NCBI GenBank assembly: GCA_903863255.1
Contig: CAIPBJ010000115.1
Coordinates: 1-45,876 of the forward strand
From: an uncultured Methylophilaceae bacterium
GTDB lineage: Bacteria > Pseudomonadota > Gammaproteobacteria > Burkholderiales > Methylophilaceae
Reading direction: 5' to 3'
DNA: 45,876 nucleotides
The position numbers and the translations under genes were made by a program. Below, piece after piece: positions 24,203 through 32,895 of the stretch. Positions within the stretch are counted from its first letter, which is position 1, and every line of letters begins with the position of its first letter. The notes below the pieces were generated by a model. The model had not been told where the DNA came from, did not search any database, and was given only the letters and a program-made list of their open reading frames with translations.

Positions 24203-25237
24203 TTAATACGTTATAAAAACTCTATATCCTGAGACGGGTGTGTCACTTGTAGTCAAGGGTAAGTTAATGACAACTTCTTCACCAGGCCCAATGCCACTTT
24301 CGGGAGTAATATTCGAAGGTAGATACTCATAAGGTTTGAAAGACCTTCTTAATATTGGAGTATCATTCGTGTCAGTTAATGTAAGTTCGATTATCGGAAA
24401 CGCTTGAGTATAAGGAGCGTTGTTGATGAGTTTACAATTAAACCTTACAAGATTTTGACGTTCAGAGTCTTCATGAAGATCGGAATCATCAATAACCAGA
24501 AGATTCGCATTTTTTGGTAAATCTATCCTGCATTTGAGTAATTTGCATGTATTTTCAAAGTAGGGTCTGACAAACGGCCATTCAGATGAAATGGTGCTTC
24601 TTAGAAAATAAAGCGTTTGAAATGTTCCAATTAACAGTAAAAGAAATGCAATAAAACTTAGGAGCCAAGTTGAGTATGTACTTTTCTTATGATTATTTTT
24701 CCTTACGATCGATGATAATTCATTGAGAGTGGTTGGCCCATTTTCAGGAAGATTGGAAAGTAAATCACCATCTGGTTTTGTAATCAGTATTTCTTCATTC
24801 GTCTGATCTTCAAAATTAGCAACATTTTCAAGATTTATATTTGGAGTGTCTTCATGAAGCGTCACTATTTGATCATCAAGGGGTGACGCTTCATCTTCTG
24901 ATACTTTGGTATCTATAGAGTGTTCATCGTTATCAGAATCAATATTTGATAAATCAGGCTCGACACTTTCGGGTTCGTTTAGACTTGGTGCTTCTTTGAA
25001 ATCAGGTTCATTTGTTGATTCAATCGTTTGATTGATGGATTCCTCGGAAATTATTGCATGACTGATTTCTTCACTTGAAGAAGGTTGATCTGACTCAGAC
25101 AACTCCTGTAAATGAGATATGCCATTAAATACAAAATTGCATTTACCGCATCTGACCTGACCTTGATAAGCAGATAATTGCTCAGGCTTCACTATGAAAG
25201 TAGTTGAACAATTAGGGCACTCAGTCACTAGGCTCAT
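24203..25237 (-). CDS. Zinc-ribbon DUF3426 membrane protein
   Basis: This protein of about 344 residues has an N-terminal MJ0042-type zinc ribbon (Cys-Pro-Asn-Cys and Cys-Gly-Lys-Cys about 20 residues apart). A long acidic, disordered linker (about 50-185) follows, then one membrane helix (about 190-215) and a C-terminal periplasmic DUF3426 domain ending in Gly-Tyr-Arg-Val-Phe. The start at 25237 is chosen because Met-Ser-Leu-Val-Thr-Glu-Cys-Pro begins the ribbon and gives a 4-base ATGA overlap with prmA; the frame is open 27 bases further. Function is unknown; the location after prmA is conserved in betaproteobacteria. Confidence 0.85.
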   Translation of the reverse strand: MSLVTECPNCSTTFIVKPEQLSAYQGQVRCGKCNFVFNGISHLQELSESDQPSSSEEISHAIISEESINQTIESTNEPDFKEAPSLNEPESVEPDLSNIDSDNDEHSIDTKVSEDEASPLDDQIVTLHEDTPNINLENVANFEDQTNEEILITKPDGDLLSNLPENGPTTLNELSSIVRKNNHKKSTYSTWLLSFIAFLLLLIGTFQTLYFLRSTISSEWPFVRPYFENTCKLLKCRIDLPKNANLLVIDDSDLHEDSERQNLVRFNCKLINNAPYTQAFPIIELTLTDTNDTPILRRSFKPYEYLPSNITPESGIGPGEEVVINLPLTTSDTPVSGYRVFITY

Positions 25238-26121
25238 TTTCGACTGCCTGTAAGTAGCACCCAACTATCTAAGTATGTAGGCTTATCCATAATAAACCAT
25301 TCAGAATACTTACCTGAAACCTGTTCTGCCTGTTCAGGTAGGATTCCTGAAAGTGCAATTCTCCCATCCTTCTTGCAAGCTTGAGCAAGCATGGGTGCTA
25401 GCACCATTAAGGCGCTTGATAAAATGTTCGCGACAACTAAATCTGAAGGTATGAGTGAATAATTATCAACTGTGTAAAAATCCGCTTCAACATGATTTTG
25501 TTCGGCATTGAAAATGCTCGCTTGGATGGCTTGAGTATCGATATCTACACCAACAACTTTGGAAGCCCCCAGTTTTTTTGCTGCAATGGCTAAGATTCCC
25601 GATCCACAACCATAATCCAAGATAGTTAAATTCTGTTTAACGTTATCTATGAGCCAACTTAAACATAGGTGTGTAGTAGGATGGCTACCTGTTCCAAAGG
25701 CTAAACCAGGGTCTAAAACAATATTTATTGCTTCAGGATCGGGTGCTGTGTGCCAAGTTGGAACGATCCAAAAATTATCAGTGATTCTAATTGGGTCAAA
25801 TTGTGACTGAGTAGAACGAACCCAATCCTTTTCTTCAATATGCTCAATGCTGTATTTTAGATTCACAATATCAAAAGCTGAACACAATTCGGTTATTACA
25901 TCTTCAATTACAACCGAATTTTCAAAAAGTGCGCTTATTCTGCTTTGAGACCACAAACCTGGAGGCGGGTCACCCGGTTCACCAAAAATAGGCTGTTCAT
26001 CAGGAGTTTCTGCATTTGCATCTTCGATGCTTACAGATAGCGCACCTAATTCGATCAAGCTGTCGCTCATTTGATCGGTCTGACATGCATCGGCTTCTAA
26101 TTTAAGCGAAATCCAACTCAT
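25234..26121 (-). CDS. prmA: Ribosomal protein L11 methyltransferase
   Basis: This 295-residue SAM methyltransferase modifies ribosomal protein L11. The N-terminal substrate-recognition domain (about 1-100, with Trp-Ile-Ser-Leu-Lys-Leu-Glu) is followed by the hinge Asp-Pro-Gly-Leu-Ala-Phe-Gly-Thr-Gly-Ser-His-Pro-Thr-Thr, which is diagnostic of PrmA, and by SAM motif I Asp-Tyr-Gly-Cys-Gly-Ser-Gly-Ile. Asn in Val-Ala-Asn-Ile-Leu is the post-I catalytic-site signature. It lies 14 bases after accC in the same direction. Confidence 0.95.
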   Translation of the reverse strand: MSWISLKLEADACQTDQMSDSLIELGALSVSIEDANAETPDEQPIFGEPGDPPPGLWSQSRISALFENSVVIEDVITELCSAFDIVNLKYSIEHIEEKDWVRSTQSQFDPIRITDNFWIVPTWHTAPDPEAINIVLDPGLAFGTGSHPTTHLCLSWLIDNVKQNLTILDYGCGSGILAIAAKKLGASKVVGVDIDTQAIQASIFNAEQNHVEADFYTVDNYSLIPSDLVVANILSSALMVLAPMLAQACKKDGRIALSGILPEQAEQVSGKYSEWFIMDKPTYLDSWVLLTGSRK

Positions 26122-26135
26122 GAATTAATTTTAAA

Positions 26136-27485
26136 TCACTTTGAATTGGTACCAAGCTTATTTTCTAAATAATGAATGCTTGTTTCACCTAACTGAAAGG
26201 CAGCATCATTCATTAAATCCCTGTGCAATGGAATATTGGTTTTAATTCCTTCAACTACCATTTCAGATAATGCAATATCCATTTTGGCAATAGCTTGGTC
26301 TCGGGAATCTGCATACGATATAAGCTTACCAATCATGGAGTCATAGTTGGGAGGAACCATGTAGTTCTGGTAAGCATGCGTATCGACACGTATACCTGGA
26401 CCGCCAGGCATATGAAAAGTTGAAATGCGTCCTGGGGAAGGTACAAATGTATAAGGGTCCTCAGCATTTATTCGGCACTCAATCGCATGACCTCTGAATT
26501 GAATATCTTTTTGCCGAAAACTTAACTTTTCTCCTGCTGCTACTCGAATTTGTTGTTGGACAATATCTATTCCCGTGATCATTTCAGTAACTGGATGTTC
26601 TACCTGCACTCGAGTATTCATCTCAATAAAGTAAAATTCATTGTTTTCATACAAAAACTCGAATGTGCCTGCTCCCCGATAATTGATTCTGCGGCATGCG
26701 TCTGCGCATCGTGTTCCTATTTTGTCACGAAGTCTGTCAGTAATACCGGGTGCGGGAGCTTCTTCAAGCACTTTCTGGTGCCTTCGTTGCATTGAGCAAT
26801 CACGTTCACCAAGATAGACCGCATTCCCATGTTGATCTGACAAAACTTGAATTTCGATATGACGAGGATGCTCTAGAAACTTTTCCATGTAAACCATTGG
26901 ATTTCCAAAAGCAGCTTGTGCTTCAGCCTTTGTCATATTGACAGATGCAATTAAGGCAGCTTCGGTATGGACGACCCTCATCCCTCTTCCGCCCCCACCT
27001 CCAGCTGCTTTTATAATTACCGGATATCCAATTTGTTTGGCTGTTTTTATAATAACCTCCGGGTCGTCTGGCAATGCTCCTTCAGAGCCTGGTACGCATG
27101 GCACACCAGCTTTTTTCATGGAGTCTTTTGCGCTGACTTTATCACCCATTAATCTAATGGTTTCCGCTCTTGGGCCTATGAATACGAAGCCACTTTGTTC
27201 GACACGTTCAGCAAAATCAGCATTTTCTGCTAAAAAGCCATAACCAGGATGGATTGCTTCCGAGTCGGTTACTTCAGCCGCGCTTATAACTGCCGGGATA
27301 TTAAGATAACTTTGCCCTGAAGGTGCTGGGCCAATACAAACCGATTCATCGGCTAATTTAACGTATTTGGCTTCTCGGTCAGCTTCGGAATAAACAGCAA
27401 CCGTTTTAATACCCATTTCACGGCAAGCTCTTTGGATTCGCAATGCAATTTCACCGCGATTGGCAATTAGGATCTTATCAAACAT
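26136..27485 (-). CDS. accC: Acetyl-CoA carboxylase, biotin carboxylase subunit
   Basis: The protein has 449 residues from the ATG at 27485, matching E. coli AccC. It carboxylates the biotin of AccB with ATP and bicarbonate, the first step of fatty acid synthesis. The N-terminus [12 protein letters not shown] is the family standard. The glycine-rich ATP loop (Gly-Gly-Gly-Gly-Arg-Gly-Met) and Glu-Met-Asn-Thr-Arg-x-Gln-Val-Glu-His-Pro of the active site are intact. The frame is open 36 bases further upstream into accB, but that start would be atypical. It lies 10 bases after accB. Confidence 0.97.
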   Translation of the reverse strand: MFDKILIANRGEIALRIQRACREMGIKTVAVYSEADREAKYVKLADESVCIGPAPSGQSYLNIPAVISAAEVTDSEAIHPGYGFLAENADFAERVEQSGFVFIGPRAETIRLMGDKVSAKDSMKKAGVPCVPGSEGALPDDPEVIIKTAKQIGYPVIIKAAGGGGGRGMRVVHTEAALIASVNMTKAEAQAAFGNPMVYMEKFLEHPRHIEIQVLSDQHGNAVYLGERDCSMQRRHQKVLEEAPAPGITDRLRDKIGTRCADACRRINYRGAGTFEFLYENNEFYFIEMNTRVQVEHPVTEMITGIDIVQQQIRVAAGEKLSFRQKDIQFRGHAIECRINAEDPYTFVPSPGRISTFHMPGGPGIRVDTHAYQNYMVPPNYDSMIGKLISYADSRDQAIAKMDIALSEMVVEGIKTNIPLHRDLMNDAAFQLGETSIHYLENKLGTNSK

Positions 27486-27495
27486 AGGAATCTCT

Positions 27496-27948
27496 TTAGC
27501 CAATAATAAATAAAGGTTCACCGTACTCTACCGGCTGACCATTTTCAACCAGAATAGCTTTTATAACGCCTGCGTGGTCACATTCTATTTCATTTAGAAG
27601 CTTCATCGCCTCAATAATGCAAAGTGTGTCACCAACGTTTACAGTTGATCCGATATCAACAAAGGCTTTTGATTCGGGTGAAGGCGAGCGATAAAATGTT
27701 CCGACCATAGGAGATTTTATTATATGACCTTCAACAGCTGCAGGAGGTGACGCTTCGGTTGGTGAAGGTGCCGAAACTGGTTGGGCTGGTGAATGCTGAA
27801 TAAAAGGTTGGGAGTAATGTATAGTCTGCTGCGAATTTGGCACATTTCTACTTATCCTGACTTTTTCTTCCCCTTCAGTAAGCTCAAGTTCAGAAATGCC
27901 AGACTCTTCTACCAAATCGATTAATTTTTTAAGTTTACGTAAATCCAT
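27496..27948 (-). CDS. accB: Acetyl-CoA carboxylase, biotin carboxyl carrier protein
   Basis: The protein has 150 residues. The N-terminal ~35 residues are charged and helical, a Pro/Ala/Ser-rich flexible linker follows (about 36-75), then the biotinyl domain with Glu-Ala-Met-Lys116-Leu-Leu-Asn-Glu-Ile, where Lys116 is the biotinylation site. It carries CO2 between AccC and the carboxyltransferase. It forms the standard accB-accC operon, followed by prmA and DUF3426, with aroQ upstream. Confidence 0.97.
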   Translation of the reverse strand: MDLRKLKKLIDLVEESGISELELTEGEEKVRISRNVPNSQQTIHYSQPFIQHSPAQPVSAPSPTEASPPAAVEGHIIKSPMVGTFYRSPSPESKAFVDIGSTVNVGDTLCIIEAMKLLNEIECDHAGVIKAILVENGQPVEYGEPLFIIG

Positions 27949-27983
27949 TGTTAACCTCTTATTTATAAGGTGAAGTATGTTGT

Positions 27984-28454
27984 TTAATGAGTTTGTTGAC
28001 GATTTCGCATGGATCTAATGGCAAAATCAAGGGCGAAAAGATATCCATCGGCACCGAGTCCACTTATAACACCAACAGCGATATCACTAAAATACGAATG
28101 ATGTCTAAAAGGTTCTCGTGAATAGACATTTGACAAATGGACTTCAACAAAAGGAACCTTAATTGCAGAGATCGCATCCCTTATCGCTACTGAAGTATGA
28201 GTAAATGCCGCAGGATTGATAATTATGAAATCCACTCCATTGGCCGTCAAGGAATGCAATTTTTCAATAATGTCAGATTCAGAATTGCTTTGGTAGGTTT
28301 CAATCTTAACATCGGCCTTTTGCGCTATCTCTTTTAAGCTCTCGTTTATGTTGTTAAGAGAAAGCGTTCCATAATGATGCGGCTCCCTAAATCCAAGTAA
28401 GTTTAGATTAGGGCCATGAATTACCAAAATTGATTTAGAAGCTTTTTCAGCCAT
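27984..28454 (-). CDS. aroQ: Type II 3-dehydroquinate dehydratase
   Basis: This 156-residue type II dehydroquinase of the shikimate pathway shows His-Gly-Pro-Asn-Leu-Asn-Leu-Leu-Gly-x-Arg-Glu-Pro-x-x-Tyr-Gly near the N-terminus, Asn-Pro-Ala-Ala-Phe-Thr-His-Thr-Ser (substrate loop) and Glu-Val-His-Leu-Ser-Asn. The catalytic Tyr and His are in place. The length is typical. It lies 35 bases upstream of accB, matching the common aroQ-accB-accC order. Confidence 0.95.
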   Translation of the reverse strand: MAEKASKSILVIHGPNLNLLGFREPHHYGTLSLNNINESLKEIAQKADVKIETYQSNSESDIIEKLHSLTANGVDFIIINPAAFTHTSVAIRDAISAIKVPFVEVHLSNVYSREPFRHHSYFSDIAVGVISGLGADGYLFALDFAIRSMRNRQQTH

Positions 28455-28573
28455 ATATGATTTTTTTGATCTTGGCTTAACTTTGCCAATAATAAATTTT
28501 ATCCAGATTTAGTTATTGTACAGCGAATTAACGAAATTAAAAGAATTTAACAGTTTTTAATAGAAATTTTAAA

Positions 28574-29113
28574 TTAATTGATTGAAGTGTGGAATAGAGG
28601 AAGTAATTTGTTTTCAACGGTTGTTAAGTCTATCCTGCCGAGAAATGTTTGAATGATTTTCCCTTTTGCATCGATAATAACTGTAAACGGTAATGCACCT
28701 TTGTCGTTTCCAAGGCTTTCTGCAATAGCCATAGATTGAATATCGCCTATTAATACGGGATAACTAACCTGATTAGTTCTAAGAAATTCTTTTGTTTTGG
28801 TAATATCGTCTGTTGAAATTCCAATGATTTCCAGACCTTGATTCTTATGTCTTAAATACAAGTTAGAAAGGTCCGGTATCTCTTCTCTACAAGGGGGACA
28901 CCAAGTTGCCCAAAAATTAACGATTAAAATCTTCCCTTGTAATTTGCTTAAAGGATGATTAACAAGATCTGAATCTATTAATTCTTTACTGAAGAATACG
29001 GAAGCATCAGATTTGTCTGAATTAACCGCAGTTGATGGAAAAATTACTTTGTAAAAAAGTCCTCCAATTGCAATAAAGATGAAGAAAATTAACAAACGAT
29101 AAGTGGATTGCAT
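28574..29113 (-). CDS. TlpA-like thiol-disulfide oxidoreductase
   Basis: This 179-residue membrane-anchored periplasmic thioredoxin-like protein has an N-terminal helix (about 6-25) as anchor or uncleaved signal, then a thioredoxin fold with Trp-Ala-Thr-Trp-Cys-Pro-Pro-Cys-Arg-Glu-Glu, the TlpA/ResA type active site, and a cis-Pro segment (Ala-Leu-Pro-Phe-Thr). It probably reduces cytochrome c apoproteins or other periplasmic thiols. The start overlaps the 3' end of dsbD by 25 bases, and DsbD is the natural electron donor for such proteins, so the pairing is functional. Confidence 0.9.
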   Translation of the reverse strand: MQSTYRLLIFFIFIAIGGLFYKVIFPSTAVNSDKSDASVFFSKELIDSDLVNHPLSKLQGKILIVNFWATWCPPCREEIPDLSNLYLRHKNQGLEIIGISTDDITKTKEFLRTNQVSYPVLIGDIQSMAIAESLGNDKGALPFTVIIDAKGKIIQTFLGRIDLTTVENKLLPLFHTSIN

Positions 29114-30948
29114 TCTTCGGCATTCAATGAGTTGACTCGGTTTAAAACATCTAGAAATTTTACTGGATCTTGAAAACCAACAACTCTTAGATTATGGATT
29201 TCCTGACCTGATTTATTGAAGAATATTATTCCTGGCGGACCAAAAAGATTATATTTCTTCAGCAATGCTATTTTCTCGGGTGAATTGTCAGTAACATCGA
29301 CTTGGATCATAACCGTGTTTATAAGGGCCTTCTTAACATTGGGGTCACTAAAAGTTATCCTTTCCATTTCCTTGCAGGCAACGCACCAATCAGCGTAAAA
29401 ATCCAAGGCTACAATTTTTCCGTTAGAAACGCTGATTTGTTTATCTAGCTCCGACTGACTTCCAACCCGCATGAAATTTAACGAATCTTCAACCTGGTCA
29501 TTTCTTATTCGTAATTCAGAGAGCGGACTGTAAGGAGATTTTGAACCTGACAGGGCCCCAATTAAAAGAGAAACACCGATCACAAGTAATATTATTCCAA
29601 ATCCTTTCCAAAGCCTTGCCCAGTTATTTGCATCGGAGTTTAAACCGTCTAATGCCCGAAGATAAATGGCTGGAATTATAAATAGAGATGACCAGAGTCC
29701 CATTTGAATACTAATATTGATAAGAGGTGAAATAATCCATATTGCAACAGCAAGCATCAAAACGCCAAAGAAATGTCTTACGGATTGCATCCACTCTCCC
29801 GCTTTCGGCAAAACATGGCCTGCAGAAGCACCAATTAATAATAATGGCATGCCCATACCTATCGATAGGGAGAATAAGGCAATCCCACCTATAAGTACGT
29901 TATGGCTTTGGCTGATATATAACAATGCACCAGCAAGCGGAGCAGCCACACAGGGACTTACAATCAAGGCTGAGATAATGCCCATAATAAATACACCCAA
30001 AAATTGCCCGCCCTTGAATCGATTGCTCGCTTTTACCATTTTACTTTCTAATTTGCTTGGTAATCTTAATTCATAAAACCCAAACATGGAGAACGCTAGA
30101 AATACGAAAATTAAGGCGGTTAATCCAAGAACCCAAATATTCTGCAAAGCGTTACTCAATAATTGACCAGAAAAGCCAGCTGCTATGCCAGCCAATGTGT
30201 AACTTAAGGACATTCCTAGTGTATAGGATAGGGAGAGGTAAAAACTATGCATGCGACTTGTGTGATGGTGGTGAATCTTTTTATCTCCCACTATTATTCC
30301 TGAAAGAATTGGAATCATAGGCAATACGCAAGGCGTTAACGCTAGAAGAAGTCCGAATCCAAAAAAACCAATAGAGATCAACCAGAACTTACCACCCTTG
30401 AGCAATAAAGTAGCCTGATTCTCTTCAACGGCCAAGGGAGGAGTTTCTATTTTAGTTGAAGACAAGGGAACGAACTGAATTGGAAATGATTTTGTGATTG
30501 GCGCATAGCACAAGCCCTTTTCACTGCAACCTTGATAGGTTGCAACTAAATTAATCTTGTTGGTATCTTTTGATAAGGATACAAGTTTAATAATCGCTTG
30601 GAAGTCATGGTGATAGACCTCTGTTTTGCCAAAATTAGGATCGCTCTTTATATCGCCATCTGGCAATTCTACGGACTGAATTTTTACTGCCGTATCTGGG
30701 ATATCAAATTTAATTCGGTTGCGGTACAAATAGTGAGAGTCAGCAATTTTAAAATCAGCTCTTAATACGGATCCATTCTGGTAGTTGATACTGAGCTTAA
30801 AAGCCTCATCTGGAGTTAAGAACTTTATGTCGTTTGATTGATCAATGAAATTAGAGGAGTTCGCAAAGGTTTTATCCGTTGCAAAAATTAAACCTGATAA
30901 AAGCATCATCACGAGGATAAAAAATTTAGAGACTAAATTAAAATTCAC
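29089..30948 (-). CDS. dsbD: Thiol:disulfide interchange protein DsbD
   Basis: This protein of about 619 residues passes electrons from cytoplasmic thioredoxin to the periplasm. The order is signal peptide, periplasmic alpha domain with Cys-Ser-Glu-Lys-Gly-Leu-Cys, an eight-helix membrane domain with Thr-Pro-Cys-Val-Leu-Pro-Met-Ile-Pro and Ser-Pro-Cys-Val-Ala-Ala-Pro, and a C-terminal thioredoxin domain with Asp-Trp-Cys-Val-Ala-Cys-Lys. The GTG at 30948 is preferred: it overlaps the cutA stop by 4 bases and begins just before a good signal peptide. A TTG at 30972 would add eight non-signal-like residues. cutA lies upstream and a TlpA-like gene downstream. Confidence 0.95.
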   Translation of the reverse strand: MNFNLVSKFFILVMMLLSGLIFATDKTFANSSNFIDQSNDIKFLTPDEAFKLSINYQNGSVLRADFKIADSHYLYRNRIKFDIPDTAVKIQSVELPDGDIKSDPNFGKTEVYHHDFQAIIKLVSLSKDTNKINLVATYQGCSEKGLCYAPITKSFPIQFVPLSSTKIETPPLAVEENQATLLLKGGKFWLISIGFFGFGLLLALTPCVLPMIPILSGIIVGDKKIHHHHTSRMHSFYLSLSYTLGMSLSYTLAGIAAGFSGQLLSNALQNIWVLGLTALIFVFLAFSMFGFYELRLPSKLESKMVKASNRFKGGQFLGVFIMGIISALIVSPCVAAPLAGALLYISQSHNVLIGGIALFSLSIGMGMPLLLIGASAGHVLPKAGEWMQSVRHFFGVLMLAVAIWIISPLINISIQMGLWSSLFIIPAIYLRALDGLNSDANNWARLWKGFGIILLVIGVSLLIGALSGSKSPYSPLSELRIRNDQVEDSLNFMRVGSQSELDKQISVSNGKIVALDFYADWCVACKEMERITFSDPNVKKALINTVMIQVDVTDNSPEKIALLKKYNLFGPPGIIFFNKSGQEIHNLRVVGFQDPVKFLDVLNRVNSLNAEECNPLIVC

Positions 30949-31286
30949 TTTATAGTAACCTTTGAAATCCAACTTAAGTATGAATGTAAACCACCTAAAA
31001 TTGGGACAAATACAATTTCAGGAAGTTCGTACGGATGCATTGCACAAATTGCATTTTCTAGTAAATCATATTTTGCCATTGTGGTTTTAATTAACATGGG
31101 CACCTCATTAATTTTCTCCATTTTACCTTCCCAGCTAAAAAGTGAAGTACATGGGGATAAAATATTAATGCACGCAGCGAGATTATTATTAATTAATTCA
31201 GCGCCAAGATGTTCGGCGCTTCCTACATCTGGTAGATTAGTAATAACTAATATTGGATCGTTTTTACTTAATTTCGTTTTATCCAA
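30945..31286 (-). CDS. cutA: CutA1 divalent-cation tolerance protein
   Basis: This 113-residue protein is a small trimeric CutA1-type protein. It shows Asn-Leu-Pro-Asp-x-Gly-Ser-Ala near the N-terminus, Leu-Ala-Ala-Cys-Ile-Asn-Ile, Trp-Glu-Gly-Lys, and His-Pro-Tyr-Glu-Leu-Pro-Glu-Ile near the C-terminus, the last being a family signature. It was historically linked to copper tolerance, while its true role is unclear. Its stop overlaps the dsbD start, as in many proteobacterial cutA-dsbD operons. Confidence 0.94.
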   Translation of the reverse strand: MDKTKLSKNDPILVITNLPDVGSAEHLGAELINNNLAACINILSPCTSLFSWEGKMEKINEVPMLIKTTMAKYDLLENAICAMHPYELPEIVFVPILGGLHSYLSWISKVTIK

Positions 31287-31373
31287 TGCACCAACCCTTA
31301 TTTAATATATTTGAATTCGATTCAACAAGTGTGATCTAGAAAGACTTTGCAATATTACCAATAGGCTTGATTT

Positions 31374-31775
31374 ATGTTTAGGAAAATACTGCTAATAATA
31401 TTACTCGCATTTCCTTTGCTTGAGATATGGGTATTACTTTTGCTTGCAAATCGTTACGGATGGTATCTATTATTTTATCTCATCCTTATTGCATTTTTGG
31501 GTTGGCGTCTCATTCAGGATGAAAAATCATTTTGGTCTGGGCAGTTAATTAAGGACCTATCAAGCGGCAAACCTTTGGGATTGGCACTTTTTAAAAGCTC
31601 CAAGAATATTCTGGCTGGGATTCTCTTGATTATTCCTGGAGTAATTTCAGATGTAATAGCACTTGTCTTATTGCTCATTCCAATCCAAACTCGTACGGTA
31701 AATCAAGACACCTATCAAGCTCAAAGAGCAGCCAACGATGAAATAATTGAAGGCGAATTTACACGTGAAGATTGA
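31374..31775 (+). CDS. fxsA: FxsA family membrane protein
   Basis: This 133-residue cytoplasmic-membrane protein shows Phe-Pro-Leu-Leu-Glu-Ile in the first helix and the family core Ile-Pro-Gly-Val-Ile-Ser-Asp-Val near residue 93, with about three to four membrane segments and a short acidic tail. In E. coli FxsA suppresses phage T7 exclusion by F plasmids; its normal role is unknown. It diverges from cutA across 87 bases. Confidence 0.88.
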   Translation: MFRKILLIILLAFPLLEIWVLLLLANRYGWYLLFYLILIAFLGWRLIQDEKSFWSGQLIKDLSSGKPLGLALFKSSKNILAGILLIIPGVISDVIALVLLLIPIQTRTVNQDTYQAQRAANDEIIEGEFTRED

Positions 31776-31808
31776 GCATTCCTGAGTAGTTTATGATTAA
31801 TATACCTG

Positions 31809-31817
31809 TGGTAAAAT
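31809..31817 (+). promoter_or_regulatory. Possible extended -10 promoter (TGGTAAAAT)
   Basis: TGG followed by TAAAAT lies 38 bases before the start of the 2Fe-2S reductase gene and just after fxsA. The -35 region at the right distance is poor. An identical 9-mer lies upstream of hemC on the opposite strand. Confidence 0.3.
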
Positions 31818-31854
31818 CTACACTTAACTAAGTTATTGTTTTATTTTATCCTTT

Positions 31855-32895
31855 ATGTCATTCAAAATTACAATTAAATCAACAAATCATAACTTTATTG
31901 CTAACAATGATGAAATACTTCTAAGTGCATCAATCGATGCAGGGTTAAATATTCCATATGGATGCCGAAATGGAGCTTGCGGAGCCTGCAAAGCAACGGT
32001 GCTTTTTGGCCAAGTTGATTTGGGTAAATTCCAAAGCAGTGCATTGTCTGAGCAGGAGATTAAGTCAGGTAAAATATTGTTATGTTGTGCAACAGCGCAT
32101 TCTGATTTGACGATCGATTGCAGGGAGGCCAGCGCAATTAGTGGTATAGCGCCAAGAATTTTGCCGGCTCGCGTTCAAAAAATGGATAAGATATCTCATG
32201 ACGTAATGGTGATTTATTTGAAACTTCCAAGTAACGAGCGATTACAATTTGTTTCCGGTCAATATATTGAATTCTTGTTAAAGGATGGAAAAAGGCGAGC
32301 ATTTTCTCTTGCAAACGCTCCCCATAACGATGAATTCTTAGAGCTTCATCTTAGGTTGGTTCCTGGAGGCCAGTTTACGCAATATGTATTTAATGAAATG
32401 CAAGAAAAAGCGATTTTACGAATAGAGGGGCCATACGGTAGTTTCTATCTTAGGGAAGAAAGTGATAAGCCCATTATCTTCGTGGCAGGAGGCACCGGAT
32501 TCGCTCCCATAAAAGGTATAGTTGAGCATATGATGCATCAACGAAATCAAAGAAATATGAAACTTTATTGGGGCGTAAAGTCACTTGAAGATCTTTATAT
32601 GAAAGAACTACCATCAAAATGGTCGGATATGAATGAAAATTTCGATTTTGTACCTGTGCTATCGGATCCTAGAGAATCCGATCAATGGACAGGTAGAACA
32701 GGATATGTCCATCATGCGGTACTTGAGGACTATAATGATTTAAGTCCGTATCAAGTTTATTGTTGTGGCGCACCAGAAATGGTTCATGCTGCGCACGAAT
32801 CTTTTATGAAGTTGGGTCTTCCTGAAGATGAATTCTTCTCAGATGCATTTACCTATGCCAACCCATTACCTAAAAACGCACAGGTAAGTTTATAG
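31855..32895 (+). CDS. 2Fe-2S ferredoxin-type NAD(P)H/flavin reductase (CDP-6-deoxy-glucoseen reductase-like)
   Basis: This 346-residue three-domain reductase has an N-terminal plant-type 2Fe-2S domain (Cys-Arg-Asn-Gly-Ala-Cys-Gly-Ala-Cys, and a fourth Cys in Leu-Leu-Cys-Cys-Ala), a flavin-binding barrel (Arg-Ala-Phe-Ser-Leu-Ala-Asn near 150) and a NAD(P) domain (Gly-Gly-Thr-Gly-Phe-Ala-Pro near 220, Cys-Gly-Ala-Pro near the end). It is commonly labelled CDP-6-deoxy-delta-3,4-glucoseen reductase, but no sugar genes are near, so it is more likely a general electron-transfer reductase. Its last 43 bases overlap the 3' end of hemY on the other strand. Confidence 0.88.
   Translation: MSFKITIKSTNHNFIANNDEILLSASIDAGLNIPYGCRNGACGACKATVLFGQVDLGKFQSSALSEQEIKSGKILLCCATAHSDLTIDCREASAISGIAPRILPARVQKMDKISHDVMVIYLKLPSNERLQFVSGQYIEFLLKDGKRRAFSLANAPHNDEFLELHLRLVPGGQFTQYVFNEMQEKAILRIEGPYGSFYLREESDKPIIFVAGGTGFAPIKGIVEHMMHQRNQRNMKLYWGVKSLEDLYMKELPSKWSDMNENFDFVPVLSDPRESDQWTGRTGYVHHAVLEDYNDLSPYQVYCCGAPEMVHAAHESFMKLGLPEDEFFSDAFTYANPLPKNAQVSL

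Noticed and set aside
26938-27243. Long plus-strand ORF opposite accC
   Set aside because: It lies entirely inside accC, has low-complexity Pro/Ser-rich translation and no ribosome binding site; it is a shadow of accC codon use.
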